Of a DNA stretch of 64,000 nucleotides, positions 1 to 9,869 are shown in pieces; position 1 is the first letter of the stretch, and every line of letters begins with the position of its first letter. The notes under the pieces were generated by a model. It was not told the origin of the DNA. It saw only the letters and a program-made list of their open reading frames with translations, and searched no databases. The DNA comes from Comamonadaceae bacterium (GTDB lineage: Bacteria; Pseudomonadota; Gammaproteobacteria; Burkholderiales; Burkholderiaceae_C). The translations under genes and the position numbers were made by a program. The stretch is taken from assembly GCA_947450675.1 (NCBI GenBank), contig CANFWI010000011.1, positions 1 through 64,000 of the forward strand, in the 5' to 3' direction.

Positions 1-2235
1 AAACAGCGCGCAGCTGAAGTCCAGCCGCTCTTTGATGTTGACCGAATGCGCCGTGTTTTGCAGCTGCAAACCCATCTGCTCGGCGATGTTCATGAAGAGG
101 TTGTTGAAGACCTCCAGCAGCACCGGGTCGACTTGCGTGCCAGCGGCAAACTGCACTGCGCGTGCCGTGCGGCGCTCCATCACCAAATGGTCCAGCGCGG
201 TCAGCGTGGCCTCCCAGCCGGGCTCAACCACGGTGGTGGCATTTTTCTCGGCAATGATGGCCGGGCCGGGAATGATGTCACCGGCTTGCAAGTCTTCTCG
301 CACCACCAACGCAGCGTCGTGCCACTCGCCGGCTGAATAAACGCGAACCGTTTCACGGCGCGGTACCGCACGCGGTGCGCGCAACGGGTGCAGCGGCTCA
401 CCCGGCGCATCGCCAGCCACCACCGCTTCAACCGACACCGCCTCCACCACCAAGCCCTTGCCCTGCATGAGGAACGCAAAGCGCTGGCGGTAAGCCGCCT
501 CAAAGCTGGCCTCAATCTCCGCCAAGGTGCCAAAGGGAACAATCAAGGCAGAGTCGCTGCCTTCGTAGCGCACATGCACACGCTGATGCACGCGGCTGGC
601 ACCGCCGCTGGCCGCTTGACGCTGCAATTCGGCGAGCGCGTTGGTGGCCAGCGCTTGCAATTGGTCGGCAATAGCCGGCATCGCAGCAGCGGAAAGTTTG
701 ACTTCCACCGCTTGCTCACGGATCACGTTTTGGTCGGCCAGCCCCATGCCGTAAGCACTCAACACCCCCGCCATCGGATGCACCAGCACGCGCGTCATGC
801 CCAACGCGTCAGCCACCAAGCAAGCGTGCTGACCACCGGCACCGCCAAAGCACTGCAAGGTGTAGCGCGTCACGTCGTAGCCACGGGCCACCGATATTTT
901 TTTGATCGCGTTGGCCATCTGCTGTACCGCGATGTTGATGAAGCCTTCAGCCACCACCTCGGCGCTGCGGCCAGTCTGCTGAGCTAGCGCATCAAACTTT
1001 TGGTGCACGGCCTCGGCACTCAGCGCTTCGTTGGCCTCGGGCCCGAACACTTTGGGGAAGTAACGCGGTTGCACTTTGCCAACCATGACATTGGCGTCCG
1101 TCACCGCTAACGGGCCGCCACGGCGGTAACTGGCCGGACCGGGATTGGCCCCCGCGCTTTGCGGGCCAACACGAAAACGATCGCCATCAAATGTCAACAA
1201 TGAACCACCGCCCGCCGCCACGGTGTGAATGCTCATCATCGGTGCGCGCATGCGCACGCCCGCGACCTGAGTCTCAAACTCACGCTCGAACTCACCCGCG
1301 TAATGCGACACATCGGTCGAGGTACCGCCCATGTCGAAGCCAATCACTTTGGCCACGCCCGCGATCTCCGCCGTGCGCGCCATGCCCACAATGCCGCCCG
1401 CAGGCCCGCTCAAAATCGCGTCTTTGCCTTGGAAGGCATGCGCATCGGTCAAGCCGCCCGATGACTGCATGAAAAAGAGTTTGACGCCAGGCATTTCAGC
1501 CGCCACCTGCTCGACATACCGCCGCAAAATCGGCGACAAATACGCGTCCACCACGGTGGTGTCGCCGCGGCTGATGAACTTCATCATCGGGCTGGTTTCA
1601 TGCGAGGTGCTGATCTGCGTGAAGCCGACTTCTTCGGCCAGCCGACGTGCCGCTTTTTCATGCTCAGTGAAACGGTAGCCGTGCATGAAAACAATCGCCA
1701 CACTTCGCAAACCCTTCTTGTATTGGGCGAGCAGTTCACCTTTCAACGCCACCTCATCCAACGCTTGCAACACCTCACCGTGTGCGCTCACGCGTTCGTC
1801 GGCCTCGACCACCGCGCTGTACAACAGCTCAGGCAACACGATGTGCCGGTCAAACAAGCGCGGCCGGTTTTGGTAACCGATGCGCAGCGCATCCTTGAAG
1901 CCGCGCGTCGTCACCAGCAGCGTTTGCTCGCCCTTGCGCTCCAACAAGGCATTGGTGGCCACCGTGGTGCCCATCTTCACGCACTCGACCACGTCGGCGC
2001 TGACCGGCTCGCCGGCCTTCAGACCCAGCAGATGACGAATACCAGCCACCGCCGCATCGCGGTAATGCTCTGGATTTTCAGACAGCAGCTTGTGGGTGAC
2101 CAGCGAGCCGTCTGGTTTTTTACCCACGACATCGGTGAATGTGCCGCCCCGATCGATCCAAAACTGCCAGCGTTTGTCGGCCACGGGCTCGGCGGCTGGG
2201 TTGATCGACTGTGCATCTTGCGAAAGTAGGCTCAT
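1..2235 (-). CDS. oplA: 5-oxoprolinase (HyuA-HyuB fusion type), 3' end beyond the window
   Basis: The reading frame is open from an ATG at 2235 to the window edge, giving 745 codons; the family is about 1,200 aa, so the C-terminal part is missing. The N-terminus has the hydantoinase A/5-oxoprolinase signature [13 protein letters not shown] near residue 25. Near residue 705 the HyuB half begins ([12 protein letters not shown], then an [12 protein letters not shown] block), so this is the fused A+B form. Known family reaction: ATP-dependent opening of 5-oxo-L-proline to glutamate, cytosolic; some relatives act on hydantoins, so the substrate is not certain. A GGAA lies 6 bases before the start. 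It is divergent from a TRAP transporter operon with 194 bases between them, a layout that suggests, but does not prove, uptake and breakdown of a related compound. Confidence 0.93.
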   Translation of the reverse strand, partial: MSLLSQDAQSINPAAEPVADKRWQFWIDRGGTFTDVVGKKPDGSLVTHKLLSENPEHYRDAAVAGIRHLLGLKAGEPVSADVVECVKMGTTVATNALLERKGEQTLLVTTRGFKDALRIGYQNRPRLFDRHIVLPELLYSAVVEADERVSAHGEVLQALDEVALKGELLAQYKKGLRSVAIVFMHGYRFTEHEKAARRLAEEVGFTQISTSHETSPMMKFISRGDTTVVDAYLSPILRRYVEQVAAEMPGVKLFFMQSSGGLTDAHAFQGKDAILSGPAGGIVGMARTAEIAGVAKVIGFDMGGTSTDVSHYAGEFEREFETQVAGVRMRAPMMSIHTVAAGGGSLLTFDGDRFRVGPQSAGANPGPASYRRGGPLAVTDANVMVGKVQPRYFPKVFGPEANEALSAEAVHQKFDALAQQTGRSAEVVAEGFINIAVQQMANAIKKISVARGYDVTRYTLQCFGGAGGQHACLVADALGMTRVLVHPMAGVLSAYGMGLADQNVIREQAVEVKLSAAAMPAIADQLQALATNALAELQRQAASGGASRVHQRVHVRYEGSDSALIVPFGTLAEIEASFEAAYRQRFAFLMQGKGLVVEAVSVEAVVAGDAPGEPLHPLRAPRAVPRRETVRVYSAGEWHDAALVVREDLQAGDIIPGPAIIAEKNATTVVEPGWEATLTALDHLVMERRTARAVQFAAGTQVDPVLLEVFNNLFMNIAEQMGLQLQNTAHSVNIKERLDFSCALF

Positions 2236-2429
2236 GAGGTTCCAGAAAATGGTGCAAAGGAAAACTGGGTGAAGGATATGCCATGGGCTGACATAATTCT
2301 GCCGCTGGGGTATGCCCGGGTCGATTGGCCTGAAATTTGCGTCTATCCTCAAGCCCTGTGTTTCAGCGTACTGCACTGATGCACCCGCACCGAGTTGCCC
2401 TTTCCACCGTTCACTTTCTGGAGCCCGTC

Positions 2430-3413
2430 ATGAAATTCAAGTTCGCCCTGCTCACCGCTGCCACTGCTGTCACGGCGGCCTTGAGCTTCGGGTCTAGCGC
2501 CATGGCCCAAACCAAATGGGACTTGCCTGCGGCTTACCCGAGCACCAACTTCCACAGCGAAAACCTTGCGCAGTTCGCTACCGACGTCGAGAAGGCCAGC
2601 GGCGGCAAGTTGAAGATCACGGTTCACGCCAACGCATCGCTGTTCAAAGCCACGGAGATCAAGCGCGCCGTGCAGGGCGGCCAAGCGCAAGCGGGTGAAA
2701 TTTTGCTGGCCAATTTTCAAAATGAGTGGCAAATCTTTGGCACCGACGGCCTGCCCTTTCTGGCCGACAGCTACGACACGTCCATGAAGTTGTACAAGGC
2801 CCAAAAACCAGCGCTGGAGAAGAAGCTCGCCGAGCAAGGCATGCAGCTGCTCTACTCAGTGGCTTGGCCACCGCAGGGCATTTACGCCAAGAAGCCGATC
2901 AACTCCGCCGCCGACCTCAAAGGCATCAAGTGGCGCGCCTACAGCCCCTCCACCGCCCGCATTGCCGAGCTCGTCGGCGCCCAGCCGGTGACGGTTCAGG
3001 CAGCCGAGTTCTCGCAAGCGTTGGCCACCGGCGTCGTCGAGTCGACCATGACTTCCGGCGCCACCGGCGTTGACAGCAAGCTGTATGAGCACCTGAAGTA
3101 TTACTACGACGCGCAAGCTTGGTTGCCCAAAAATGCCGTCATCGTCAACAAAGCGGCTTTTGACGCGCTTGACGCAGCCACCAAGCAAGCCTTGCTAAAA
3201 GCCGCATCCGACGCGGAAGTGCGCGGCTGGGCAGCCAGCAAAAACGTCAACGCTAAGACGCTTGAAACCCTCAAGGCCAACGGCATGCAGATCGCACCAC
3301 CGTCGGCACAGCTCAAAGCCGACATGCAAAAAGTCGGCGACGTGATGCTCAAAGAATGGCTCGCCAAAGCGGGCCCTGAAGGCCAAGCCATCATTGACGC
3401 TTACCGCAAGTAA
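2430..3413 (+). CDS. dctP: TRAP transporter substrate-binding protein (DctP family)
   Basis: 327 aa periplasmic solute receptor. The ATG at 2430 is preferred over an upstream in-frame ATG at 2337 because it places a normal Sec signal peptide (MKFKFALLTAATAVTAALSF, cleavage after AMA-Q) at the N-terminus. The body shows the DctP pattern: an ASLFKATEIKRAVQGG block near residue 75, the AADLKGIKWRAYS segment with the conserved Arg that grips the ligand carboxylate, and the C-terminal helical tail. It is followed after 11 bases by dctQ and then dctM, a standard TRAP operon. The ligand is probably an organic acid; the divergent 5-oxoprolinase gene makes a pyroglutamate- or hydantoin-like compound possible (inference). 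Confidence 0.93.
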   Translation: MKFKFALLTAATAVTAALSFGSSAMAQTKWDLPAAYPSTNFHSENLAQFATDVEKASGGKLKITVHANASLFKATEIKRAVQGGQAQAGEILLANFQNEWQIFGTDGLPFLADSYDTSMKLYKAQKPALEKKLAEQGMQLLYSVAWPPQGIYAKKPINSAADLKGIKWRAYSPSTARIAELVGAQPVTVQAAEFSQALATGVVESTMTSGATGVDSKLYEHLKYYYDAQAWLPKNAVIVNKAAFDALDAATKQALLKAASDAEVRGWAASKNVNAKTLETLKANGMQIAPPSAQLKADMQKVGDVMLKEWLAKAGPEGQAIIDAYRK

Positions 3414-3424
3414 GCACGGCTGAC

Positions 3425-3934
3425 ATGCGCAAATTGCTAGACGGTATTTACGACAGCGCCGCCGCTTTGGCGGCGCTTTTCATGTTGGGCCTGCTGCTGA
3501 TGGTGCTGCTGTCCATCGTCAGCCGGCAGCTGCACTTTCATGTGCCTGGCGTTGACGCTTACGCCGGCTACTTGATGGCAGCCAGCGGATTTTTGGCGAT
3601 GGCCCACACGCTCAAACGCGGCGAGCATATTCGGGTCACATTGCTGCTCAACGCACTGCGCGGTCGCTGGAAAAAAGGCATGGAGCTGTTTGCGCTGGGA
3701 CTGGCCGTTTTTCTGGCCGTGCTGTTTGCGTTTTACAGCTGCAAGCTGGCTTGGCAGTCGCATGTTTTCAATGACATTTCCACCAGCACTGACGCCACAC
3801 CGTTGTGGCTTCCGCAGATCGCCATGGCCTACGGCTCGGTCATCTTTGCGCTGGCTTTCATCGATGAAGCGTTGCTTGAAATACAAGGCCGGCGTGTGCT
3901 TCGCACCAGTGACGAAGCCCTGCGCAATGAATAA
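3425..3934 (+). CDS. dctQ: TRAP transporter small permease (DctQ family)
   Basis: 169 aa with four predicted membrane segments (about residues 10-32, 45-65, 85-110 and 125-145), the normal size and topology for DctQ. The segment ending in LKRGEHIRV near residue 65 is the conserved small-permease motif. It forms the membrane complex with the DctM protein encoded 18 bases downstream and receives ligand from the DctP receptor encoded 11 bases upstream. Assignment to the family is secure; the substrate is unknown. Confidence 0.92.
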   Translation: MRKLLDGIYDSAAALAALFMLGLLLMVLLSIVSRQLHFHVPGVDAYAGYLMAASGFLAMAHTLKRGEHIRVTLLLNALRGRWKKGMELFALGLAVFLAVLFAFYSCKLAWQSHVFNDISTSTDATPLWLPQIAMAYGSVIFALAFIDEALLEIQGRRVLRTSDEALRNE

Positions 3935-3952
3935 CCCAACCGAGCTTTTCGC

Positions 3953-5254
3953 ATGAACGATCTTGCCATCATGGCCCTGTTGGTGGTGTCGCTGTTCCTG
4001 ATTCTGGGCAGCGGTGTGTGGATTGGTTTGACCCTGTCAGGTGTCGCCTGGATCGCCATGGAGCTGTTCACCGCACGCCCGGCGGGTGACGCGATGGCGG
4101 TGACCATCTGGGGCACGGCGTCAAGCTGGACCTTGACCGCGCTGCCACTCTTCATCTGGATGGGCGAGATTCTTTTTCGCACGCGTTTGTCGCAAGACAT
4201 GTTCAAAGGTCTCTCACCTTGGATGCAGGCGCTGCCCGGCCGGCTGCTGCACACCAACGTGGTGGGCTGCACCATCTTTGCGGCGGTCTCGGGGTCGAGC
4301 GCGGCCACTTGCGCCACCATCGGCAAAATGACGTTGCCCGAACTGAAGCGCCGCGGCTACCCGGAGCACATGATCGTCGGCACGCTGGCGGGTGCCAGCA
4401 CGCTGGGGCTGTTGATTCCACCGTCGATCATCATGATTGTTTACGGCGTGACCGCTGAAGTGTCGATCGCCAAACTTTTCATCGCGGGCGTTTTTCCAGG
4501 CTTGATGCTGGCCTTGCTTTTTTCCGGCTACATCGCTTTGTGGGCACTGCGCAACCCAGAACAGATTCCACCGGCTGACGAGAAAACCACCTTCCTGCAA
4601 AAACTCAACGCCTCGCGTGCGTTGATTCCGGTGATCTCCCTCATCACGGCGGTGCTTGGGTCCATTTACGCCGGCATCGCCACCGCCACGGAGGCTGCAG
4701 GCGTCGGCGTGCTGGGTGCGTTGGTCATCTCAACCCTGCAAGGCTCCATGAGCTGGGCCACCTTCAAAAAGTCGTTGATGGGGGCCACGCGGCTGTATTG
4801 CATGATCGCGCTGATCCTTGCGGGCGCCGCCTTTCTGACGCTGTCGATGGGCTACATCGGCTTGCCACGCCACTTGGCCGAATGGATTGCCACGCTGGGC
4901 CTGAGCCAAGGCCAATTGATTTTGGCGCTGACACTTTTCTTTGTGTTGTTGGGCTGCTTTCTGGATGGCATTTCCATGGTCGTGTTGACGATGGGCGTGC
5001 TCATGCCGACCATTCAAACGGCCGGTATCGACCCGATCTGGTTTGGAATTTTTGTGGTGCTGGTGGTTGAGATGGCGCAGATCACACCGCCGGTCGGCTT
5101 CAATCTGTTCGTCCTCCAAGGCATGACGGGCAAGGAGCTGACATGGATAGCCAAAGTCACGCTGCCCATGTTCTTGTTGATGTGCCTCGCCGTAGCGCTC
5201 ATTTATGTGTTTCCCGGCATCGCCACGTGGCTGCCCACGCACATGAGCACCTGA
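3953..5254 (+). CDS. dctM: TRAP transporter large permease (DctM family)
   Basis: 433 aa with about 12 hydrophobic helices, the usual length for DctM. Recognisable family segments are the [14 protein letters not shown] region, the [19 protein letters not shown] segment, the [12 protein letters not shown] motif and the late [19 protein letters not shown] motif. It imports the TRAP ligand with a sodium or proton gradient. The stop codon overlaps the start of crcB (TGATG at 5252-5256), so the two are likely translated from one message. Confidence 0.94.
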   Translation: MNDLAIMALLVVSLFLILGSGVWIGLTLSGVAWIAMELFTARPAGDAMAVTIWGTASSWTLTALPLFIWMGEILFRTRLSQDMFKGLSPWMQALPGRLLHTNVVGCTIFAAVSGSSAATCATIGKMTLPELKRRGYPEHMIVGTLAGASTLGLLIPPSIIMIVYGVTAEVSIAKLFIAGVFPGLMLALLFSGYIALWALRNPEQIPPADEKTTFLQKLNASRALIPVISLITAVLGSIYAGIATATEAAGVGVLGALVISTLQGSMSWATFKKSLMGATRLYCMIALILAGAAFLTLSMGYIGLPRHLAEWIATLGLSQGQLILALTLFFVLLGCFLDGISMVVLTMGVLMPTIQTAGIDPIWFGIFVVLVVEMAQITPPVGFNLFVLQGMTGKELTWIAKVTLPMFLLMCLAVALIYVFPGIATWLPTHMST

Positions 5255-5640
5255 TGCTGCCCGTCCTCGCCATCAGCTTGGGGGCTTCCGTGGGTGCGTT
5301 GGCGCGCTGGGGTTTGGGCCTGTGGTTGTCGCCCAGCGGCTTATTGCCGTGGGGCACGCTGGCGGCCAACCTGATAGGCGGCTACCTGATTGGCATGGCG
5401 ATTGCGTTGTTCCAAGCTATGCCACAGCTTGACCCGATCTGGCGCTTGTTACTCATCACCGGCTTTCTGGGCGGCTTGACAACTTTCTCGTCTTTCTCCG
5501 CAGAAGTGGTCAACTTTCTGATGGCTGAACGCTATGGCTTGGCACTGCTGACAGCCGGCCTGCACGTGATGGGTTCACTGGTCATGACGGTGCTGGGGAT
5601 GAAGAGCCTGGGACTTTTGCTGGCGGCTCGGGCTCACTGA
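5254..5640 (+). CDS. crcB: CrcB/Fluc fluoride channel
   Basis: 128 aa, the normal size for a dual-topology Fluc subunit, with four hydrophobic helices. Diagnostic motifs are [14 protein letters not shown] near residue 33 and [13 protein letters not shown] near residue 72, which contain the pore Asn and the sodium-site/Phe-box region. Known role: export of cytosolic fluoride. The start is the ATG at 5254 that overlaps the TGA of dctM; a longer in-frame extension to 5143 lies inside dctM and is rejected. No fluoride riboswitch is evident because the gene is tail-coupled to the TRAP operon, an unusual placement. Confidence 0.93.
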   Translation: MLPVLAISLGASVGALARWGLGLWLSPSGLLPWGTLAANLIGGYLIGMAIALFQAMPQLDPIWRLLLITGFLGGLTTFSSFSAEVVNFLMAERYGLALLTAGLHVMGSLVMTVLGMKSLGLLLAARAH

Positions 5641-5695
5641 GGCCCAGACCTGCATGCGGGGATATTGAGCCTCGTTGGCTTTCCCGAAAGCGTTT

Positions 5696-5724
5696 TTGAC
5701 AAGGCTTGCCAATACTGCTAACTT
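5696..5724 (+). promoter_or_regulatory. Candidate sigma-70 promoter for the SEDS-PBP-kinase operon
   Basis: A perfect -35 TTGACA at 5696-5701 is followed after 17 bases by a weak -10 TAACTT at 5719-5724. Transcription would begin near 5731, 25 bases before the ATG at 5756. This supports the ATG as the real start rather than the in-frame TTG at 5675, which would lie upstream of the transcript. The -10 matches at only three of six positions. Confidence 0.45.
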
Positions 5725-5755
5725 CTCGCTTTTTTACAAGCTCAGCAGTTCAGCC

Positions 5756-7687
5756 ATGGCGCTCCAAGGTCGATTCAACATAGAGGGCGCACGCCGCGGT
5801 CTGCTGCTTGCTTTTCTGCTCGTCGCGCTCGTGCTGGGTCTTGAGCTGATGCTGCTTCGACACGTTCCCTTAGCGCAACAAAGCAATGGGGTGGGCATCC
5901 CATATGTCGTTGCCAGCGAAGCTTTCAAATCGCGGCCTCCGGCCCCCATCGGACCGAAGGAATTTTGCGAAGCATGGACGGGTCAGGCCAGTAGCCAAGT
6001 CGACTGCAGAACCGCCCTGTCTATCAACGACTTGCAGCCGCTGAAAGCGGGCAACGCCGCCAACACGCTTGAGCAAGCTCAAACGCAGGTGCAAGCTCAC
6101 TTGGCTTGGATGAAAACTCTGCGCAGTGAGATGGAAGGTCAGGCCAAAGACCGTCCCATACAAACCACCTTGCTGGCCGCCTTGAATGCACGCATTGACG
6201 CGGCAGACCGCTACAACGAAGCCGCACAGCCCCTGCAGAATGTCGACCCCTACCCACGCATGTTTCAGTGGTTGCTGCTCATGGACGGCGTGAGCTACGA
6301 CAGCCTGCGTGACCAGTTCCGCCTGAAGCGCTGGGACATTGCCCGACTGCTGGACGGCTCTGAGCGTTTGTCCCTGCGCGGCCAAGCGCAAGAAAAAACC
6401 TTGCACCGCTTGCCGTGGTGGGTGTTATCGAGCTCAGCCTTGTTACTGGCGCTCGGCTACTGGCGGGCCCGCTGGACGGGCTTGGTGTGCATCGGCATCT
6501 ACCTCTGCATCACCTCGCTGGGCTTGTTACTGGCAGCAGATGCCGCCACGCAATTTGGGCAAAACAGTCTTTACTATGGCTTGAACCCTCTGGGCAATCA
6601 GCTAGACCGGCAACTCGATGTCCAGCTCACCGGCTATGCGTTGTTGGGCTCGATATTGCTGCTCAAACCGTGGCTTTCAAAATTCTCCAGCGTCGTCTTG
6701 CAGTACCCCTTCGCCAGTGTTTGGGTTGTTGCGATGCTGGTCGTCACAGCCTACGCCCTGCAAAGCCCCGCCATAGGTTCTGAAACTCTCAAACTTGGCT
6801 TGGCCTTGCTCGCAGCCAGTCTGATGACAGACCAAGGACGGGTTCTGCACTTGATCCGTAAATACGCACCCGATGTGTTTCAGCCCCGCCTGATATGGCG
6901 GGCCTTCAAGCGCAGTCCGAAGGTCAATTCAAATGCCAAGGCCACGTCAACCAGCGCGACCCGTCTGGTGCTGGGTCACATCGCGGGGCCGCTGCTGAAT
7001 TTCTCGGCCTTCGGCTTTGCGGTGCTGCTGCTGGTGTCCATGGTCTTCAAAGATCTCGGCGGCGCACTGATCGCCGCACTGGTGCTGGTCACCACGCTCT
7101 TTCTGGTGTTTGGTTCGCGCCCCGCACTGCTGTCACTCACAGCGATGGGTTTGGCGGGGGCTGTGTTGAGCCAAACCGACAAGGTTCAGGGGCGCATACA
7201 ACTCATGCTCGAACCCATGACCGCCTCGGTCAGTGACTTCGCGCGACTGGCCGCCTTCACCGAAGCCGCCAAACCCAACGGCTTTGGTCTGGGCCAGATC
7301 GCTTGGTGCAACCAAGAAGGAACTTGCCTGCCGCTGCAAGTGCTGAGTGACTACGTGCCAACGTTGTTGAATGGCCTGTGGGGGCCACACCTGGCCAGAC
7401 TGCTGTTTGTCGGCATTTGTCTTTACTTTGCGGCCATGGCCGGTGTCGCCTGCTGGCGCTTTTTGACAGACCGTGGCGGCCAACGGCTGATGGCCATGGT
7501 CGCATTTTTTCTGTTACTGGCCAGTCTGTTCCAGACCGTCATCACCTTCTTTGGCAACTGGCGCTTGATCCCCTTGACGGGCTTGGGCGCGCCACTGCTC
7601 AGCATCGGTGTCTCAACCATGCTGGCGCCAACACTGGCCATCGCCTTGCTGCTGACGTGCAGCAGCCGCTCGAGCCCCGCGACATGA
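5756..7687 (+). CDS. SEDS-family (RodA/FtsW-like) membrane protein with a large N-terminal extracytoplasmic insertion
   Basis: 643 aa from the ATG at 5756. TM1 is near residues 10-30, followed by about 190 mostly hydrophilic residues (roughly 31-220) and then a polytopic region. SEDS landmarks appear in order: KDLGGALI with D433 (compare PDLGT in RodA), LSDYVPTLL with D532 (position of the proposed catalytic Asp in the TDFIFA loop), and PLTGLGAPLLSIGVS from P606 (compare the family C-terminal TGxPLPFxSxGGSS). Known role: SEDS proteins polymerise lipid II with a class-B PBP. The next gene encodes a PBP-like protein overlapping by ATGA at 7684, which supports this role. The motifs are divergent and the long insertion after TM1 is not usual for RodA/FtsW, so catalytic activity is unproven. 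Confidence 0.75.
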   Translation: MALQGRFNIEGARRGLLLAFLLVALVLGLELMLLRHVPLAQQSNGVGIPYVVASEAFKSRPPAPIGPKEFCEAWTGQASSQVDCRTALSINDLQPLKAGNAANTLEQAQTQVQAHLAWMKTLRSEMEGQAKDRPIQTTLLAALNARIDAADRYNEAAQPLQNVDPYPRMFQWLLLMDGVSYDSLRDQFRLKRWDIARLLDGSERLSLRGQAQEKTLHRLPWWVLSSSALLLALGYWRARWTGLVCIGIYLCITSLGLLLAADAATQFGQNSLYYGLNPLGNQLDRQLDVQLTGYALLGSILLLKPWLSKFSSVVLQYPFASVWVVAMLVVTAYALQSPAIGSETLKLGLALLAASLMTDQGRVLHLIRKYAPDVFQPRLIWRAFKRSPKVNSNAKATSTSATRLVLGHIAGPLLNFSAFGFAVLLLVSMVFKDLGGALIAALVLVTTLFLVFGSRPALLSLTAMGLAGAVLSQTDKVQGRIQLMLEPMTASVSDFARLAAFTEAAKPNGFGLGQIAWCNQEGTCLPLQVLSDYVPTLLNGLWGPHLARLLFVGICLYFAAMAGVACWRFLTDRGGQRLMAMVAFFLLLASLFQTVITFFGNWRLIPLTGLGAPLLSIGVSTMLAPTLAIALLLTCSSRSSPAT

Positions 7688-9582
7688 CCCACCACACACG
7701 TGAACTCCTGCAACGCCTGATGTGGCTGGCCCTTTGGATGCTGCTGCTGCTGGCAGCCACCACGCTCTGGGTTGGTCATGCATCGGACACGCCTGACGAA
7801 ACCTCGGTCTTCAAGCCCGCCCGCAAAATTGCGCAACTGAACGTCATGGCGCAAGCCCTGCAAGACGCGCAATCAGCAGATGCGCCTGGAGTGCAACCCC
7901 AACGTCAACCCATCGCCTGCGATGCTCGTGGCATGGCGATCCTGAAGATCAGGGTGATGGAAGGCTTTGCACTCGGTGCAGAACAAGCCGATCAACTGAT
8001 CGCACGCCTGCACGACCGCATCGACTTTTCACAGCGTTGCACGGAGTGGGTCGACAACCTGCAGACGCTGGCCAAATTCCAATCGGGCCGTGCCCAAACC
8101 GTCAGTCCCGCCACGCTCGCGCAGCCTTTTGACGAAGCGCTGTCCGAGCGCGTTTCTTGGACGCGGCGTGTGCCATGCCTGTTCTACAACAACGGGCCGA
8201 GTCTGGGTCTGGCGGCGGGCAATCCGGTGCCATGCTTTCGGGAACAACTCGTCTTCAACACACCGGCGCGCGATGCCAACAACGGCATGCAGCAGGCGAT
8301 TGGCTTGAGCAAAAGTCTGCTGGCCAATGCCGACGTTTCGGCTTTTCGAAGCCTGAATCAACGTGACCTGTTGCTGACCCTGGACGACACGATACAGCCG
8401 GTGCTAGACCGCCTGAGCCGCTGCCTGTCACTGCCTGACAGCTGCGTGCGCAGCGCGCATCTGCCGCCGCTGAAACATGTGTCGGCGGTCGTCATGGACG
8501 TGCAGTCGGGCGATATTTTGGCCACGCTGTGCTGGTCTGGGCCGTGTGACAAACTCAAAGTCATGGGCCACTGGGGAGCCCTGTTGGTCGAGTCACCGCC
8601 AGCCTCCACGGCCAAGCTTTTACATGCGATGGTGTTGGCCCAAGGCGGCACGGTTGACGGGTTGATGTTGCAACGACAGATCAAAACCTCTGGCCAGACA
8701 GACGCGCTTGTCAGCAAGCGCAACGAGTGGTGGGAAAAGCAAGCCATCTGTGATGCCCAGCCCGGCCCTTGCGGGCATCCACGTTTGCTCAAAGCGATGT
8801 CGGAACAACTGGGTTGGAGCACCGACTGCCGCAGCACCGACATCCAGTGTGGCCGCATCGGCCTGCTGCGCGAAACGGACTCGATGATTTTCCCCGGCTT
8901 CATCGGGCGACTCAACATCACCAACCCGCAAACCAACATCAGCAGCATGCTGAACTGGAAAGACTACGACCAGATCCGTCAGGGGAAAATGAAGTCGCCC
9001 GGCTCTGCCAGCTACTTCAATACCACGCTGGCCGTCCAGTCGGCCATCGGTGCTGGCGACTCCCGCACCAGCGCTCTCGGCTTGGCCCACTTGGCCAGCC
9101 AGATTTCGCGCATGGCGCAAGGCCAACCCGCGCAGCGACCCGCTTTGATTCGGCCCTTGACCGGCGGCCCCCAAGGCAGCGAACCCAGCACTGCTCAACG
9201 CAACGCAGCCAAGACCGTGATGGGCGGCATGCGCAAGGTCCTCGAACCGGCTGAAGCCGGCTGGAATGGATCGGGCACGGTGGCGGGTGCTTTTCAGCGC
9301 GAATTCAAACGTTCCTGCGCCGAGGACTGCGGCATTTGGGCCAAAACCGGAACAGTCAGTCAGCAAGATCGAGGCTTCGCGGGGACCACGCTCTTCACAG
9401 GCATCGTTGACCTGCCGCAACTCCAACACTGGCGCTATCAAAATGAAAGCAAGCCCGCAGGCCGGCGCATCGCCATCGGTCTGATCGTTCACCCAAAGGC
9501 GCCTGGACACAGCGTGCACCTCGCCAGTGAAATGGCCATACAACTGGCATCTGACTTGTCTTTACAAGGGGCCGCGCCATGA
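7684..9582 (+). CDS. Class-B PBP-like D,D-transpeptidase, membrane anchored
   Basis: 632 aa; the ATG at 7684 overlaps the SEDS stop. One N-terminal membrane anchor (residues about 12-30) precedes a periplasmic region. The transpeptidase core is recognisable: LTLDDTIQPVLDRL near 231, SAVVMDVQSGDILATL near 267, PPASTAK with the SxxK nucleophile S308 and K311, and a KTGTV motif with K554-T555-G556. The SxN motif of penicillin-binding domains is not obvious. Several Cys (such as C289, and a cluster near 345-370) may form disulfides. Known role of the family: peptide cross-linking of peptidoglycan by the SEDS partner. Alternatives are a regulatory or inactive PBP or a beta-lactamase-like sensor, but pairing with a SEDS gene favours wall synthesis. 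Confidence 0.78.
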   Translation: MTHHTRELLQRLMWLALWMLLLLAATTLWVGHASDTPDETSVFKPARKIAQLNVMAQALQDAQSADAPGVQPQRQPIACDARGMAILKIRVMEGFALGAEQADQLIARLHDRIDFSQRCTEWVDNLQTLAKFQSGRAQTVSPATLAQPFDEALSERVSWTRRVPCLFYNNGPSLGLAAGNPVPCFREQLVFNTPARDANNGMQQAIGLSKSLLANADVSAFRSLNQRDLLLTLDDTIQPVLDRLSRCLSLPDSCVRSAHLPPLKHVSAVVMDVQSGDILATLCWSGPCDKLKVMGHWGALLVESPPASTAKLLHAMVLAQGGTVDGLMLQRQIKTSGQTDALVSKRNEWWEKQAICDAQPGPCGHPRLLKAMSEQLGWSTDCRSTDIQCGRIGLLRETDSMIFPGFIGRLNITNPQTNISSMLNWKDYDQIRQGKMKSPGSASYFNTTLAVQSAIGAGDSRTSALGLAHLASQISRMAQGQPAQRPALIRPLTGGPQGSEPSTAQRNAAKTVMGGMRKVLEPAEAGWNGSGTVAGAFQREFKRSCAEDCGIWAKTGTVSQQDRGFAGTTLFTGIVDLPQLQHWRYQNESKPAGRRIAIGLIVHPKAPGHSVHLASEMAIQLASDLSLQGAAP

Positions 9583-9869
9583 CCACGGACACCACCAGCC
9601 AGCGTTACCAGTTTGACGAAGCCAGCCTGCCGGCAGTTCAGCTGCTGGCTTTTTCGCTGGAACTTCGCAAATTACTGCAAGCCCGAGGTCAGCTGACGGG
9701 GCTCATGCCGAAGTCTGTTTTTGAGGCGGTCTCCGCTGCGACTTTTCAGGAACTGGTTTTCGACACGCTGTCGCCATTGCACACCAGCCTTGAAAAACGC
9801 CTGACCCTCAAGGTGCATGACGCCGAATACTTTGAAATCAAAATCGACACCACAGGAAAACAACCATGA
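9579..9869 (+). CDS. Conserved-context small protein of unknown function (96 aa)
   Basis: Starts at an ATG overlapping the PBP stop and ends overlapping the next start (ATGA at both junctions), so it is a real member of the operon. It has no signal peptide or membrane segment and is predicted mostly helical, with charged and hydrophobic residues alternating in ELRKLLQARGQL and FQELVFDTLSPLHTSLEKRL. I do not recognise a family. Its position between the PBP and FHA genes suggests a cytoplasmic adaptor for the complex (inference). Confidence 0.7.
   Translation: MTTDTTSQRYQFDEASLPAVQLLAFSLELRKLLQARGQLTGLMPKSVFEAVSAATFQELVFDTLSPLHTSLEKRLTLKVHDAEYFEIKIDTTGKQP

Noticed and set aside
5252-5256. Fluoride riboswitch before crcB
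   Set aside because: There is no leader: crcB begins inside the dctM stop codon.
5675-5755. TTG start of the SEDS gene adding 27 residues
   Set aside because: It would lie upstream of the candidate promoter at 5696-5724; the ATG at 5756 is better placed.
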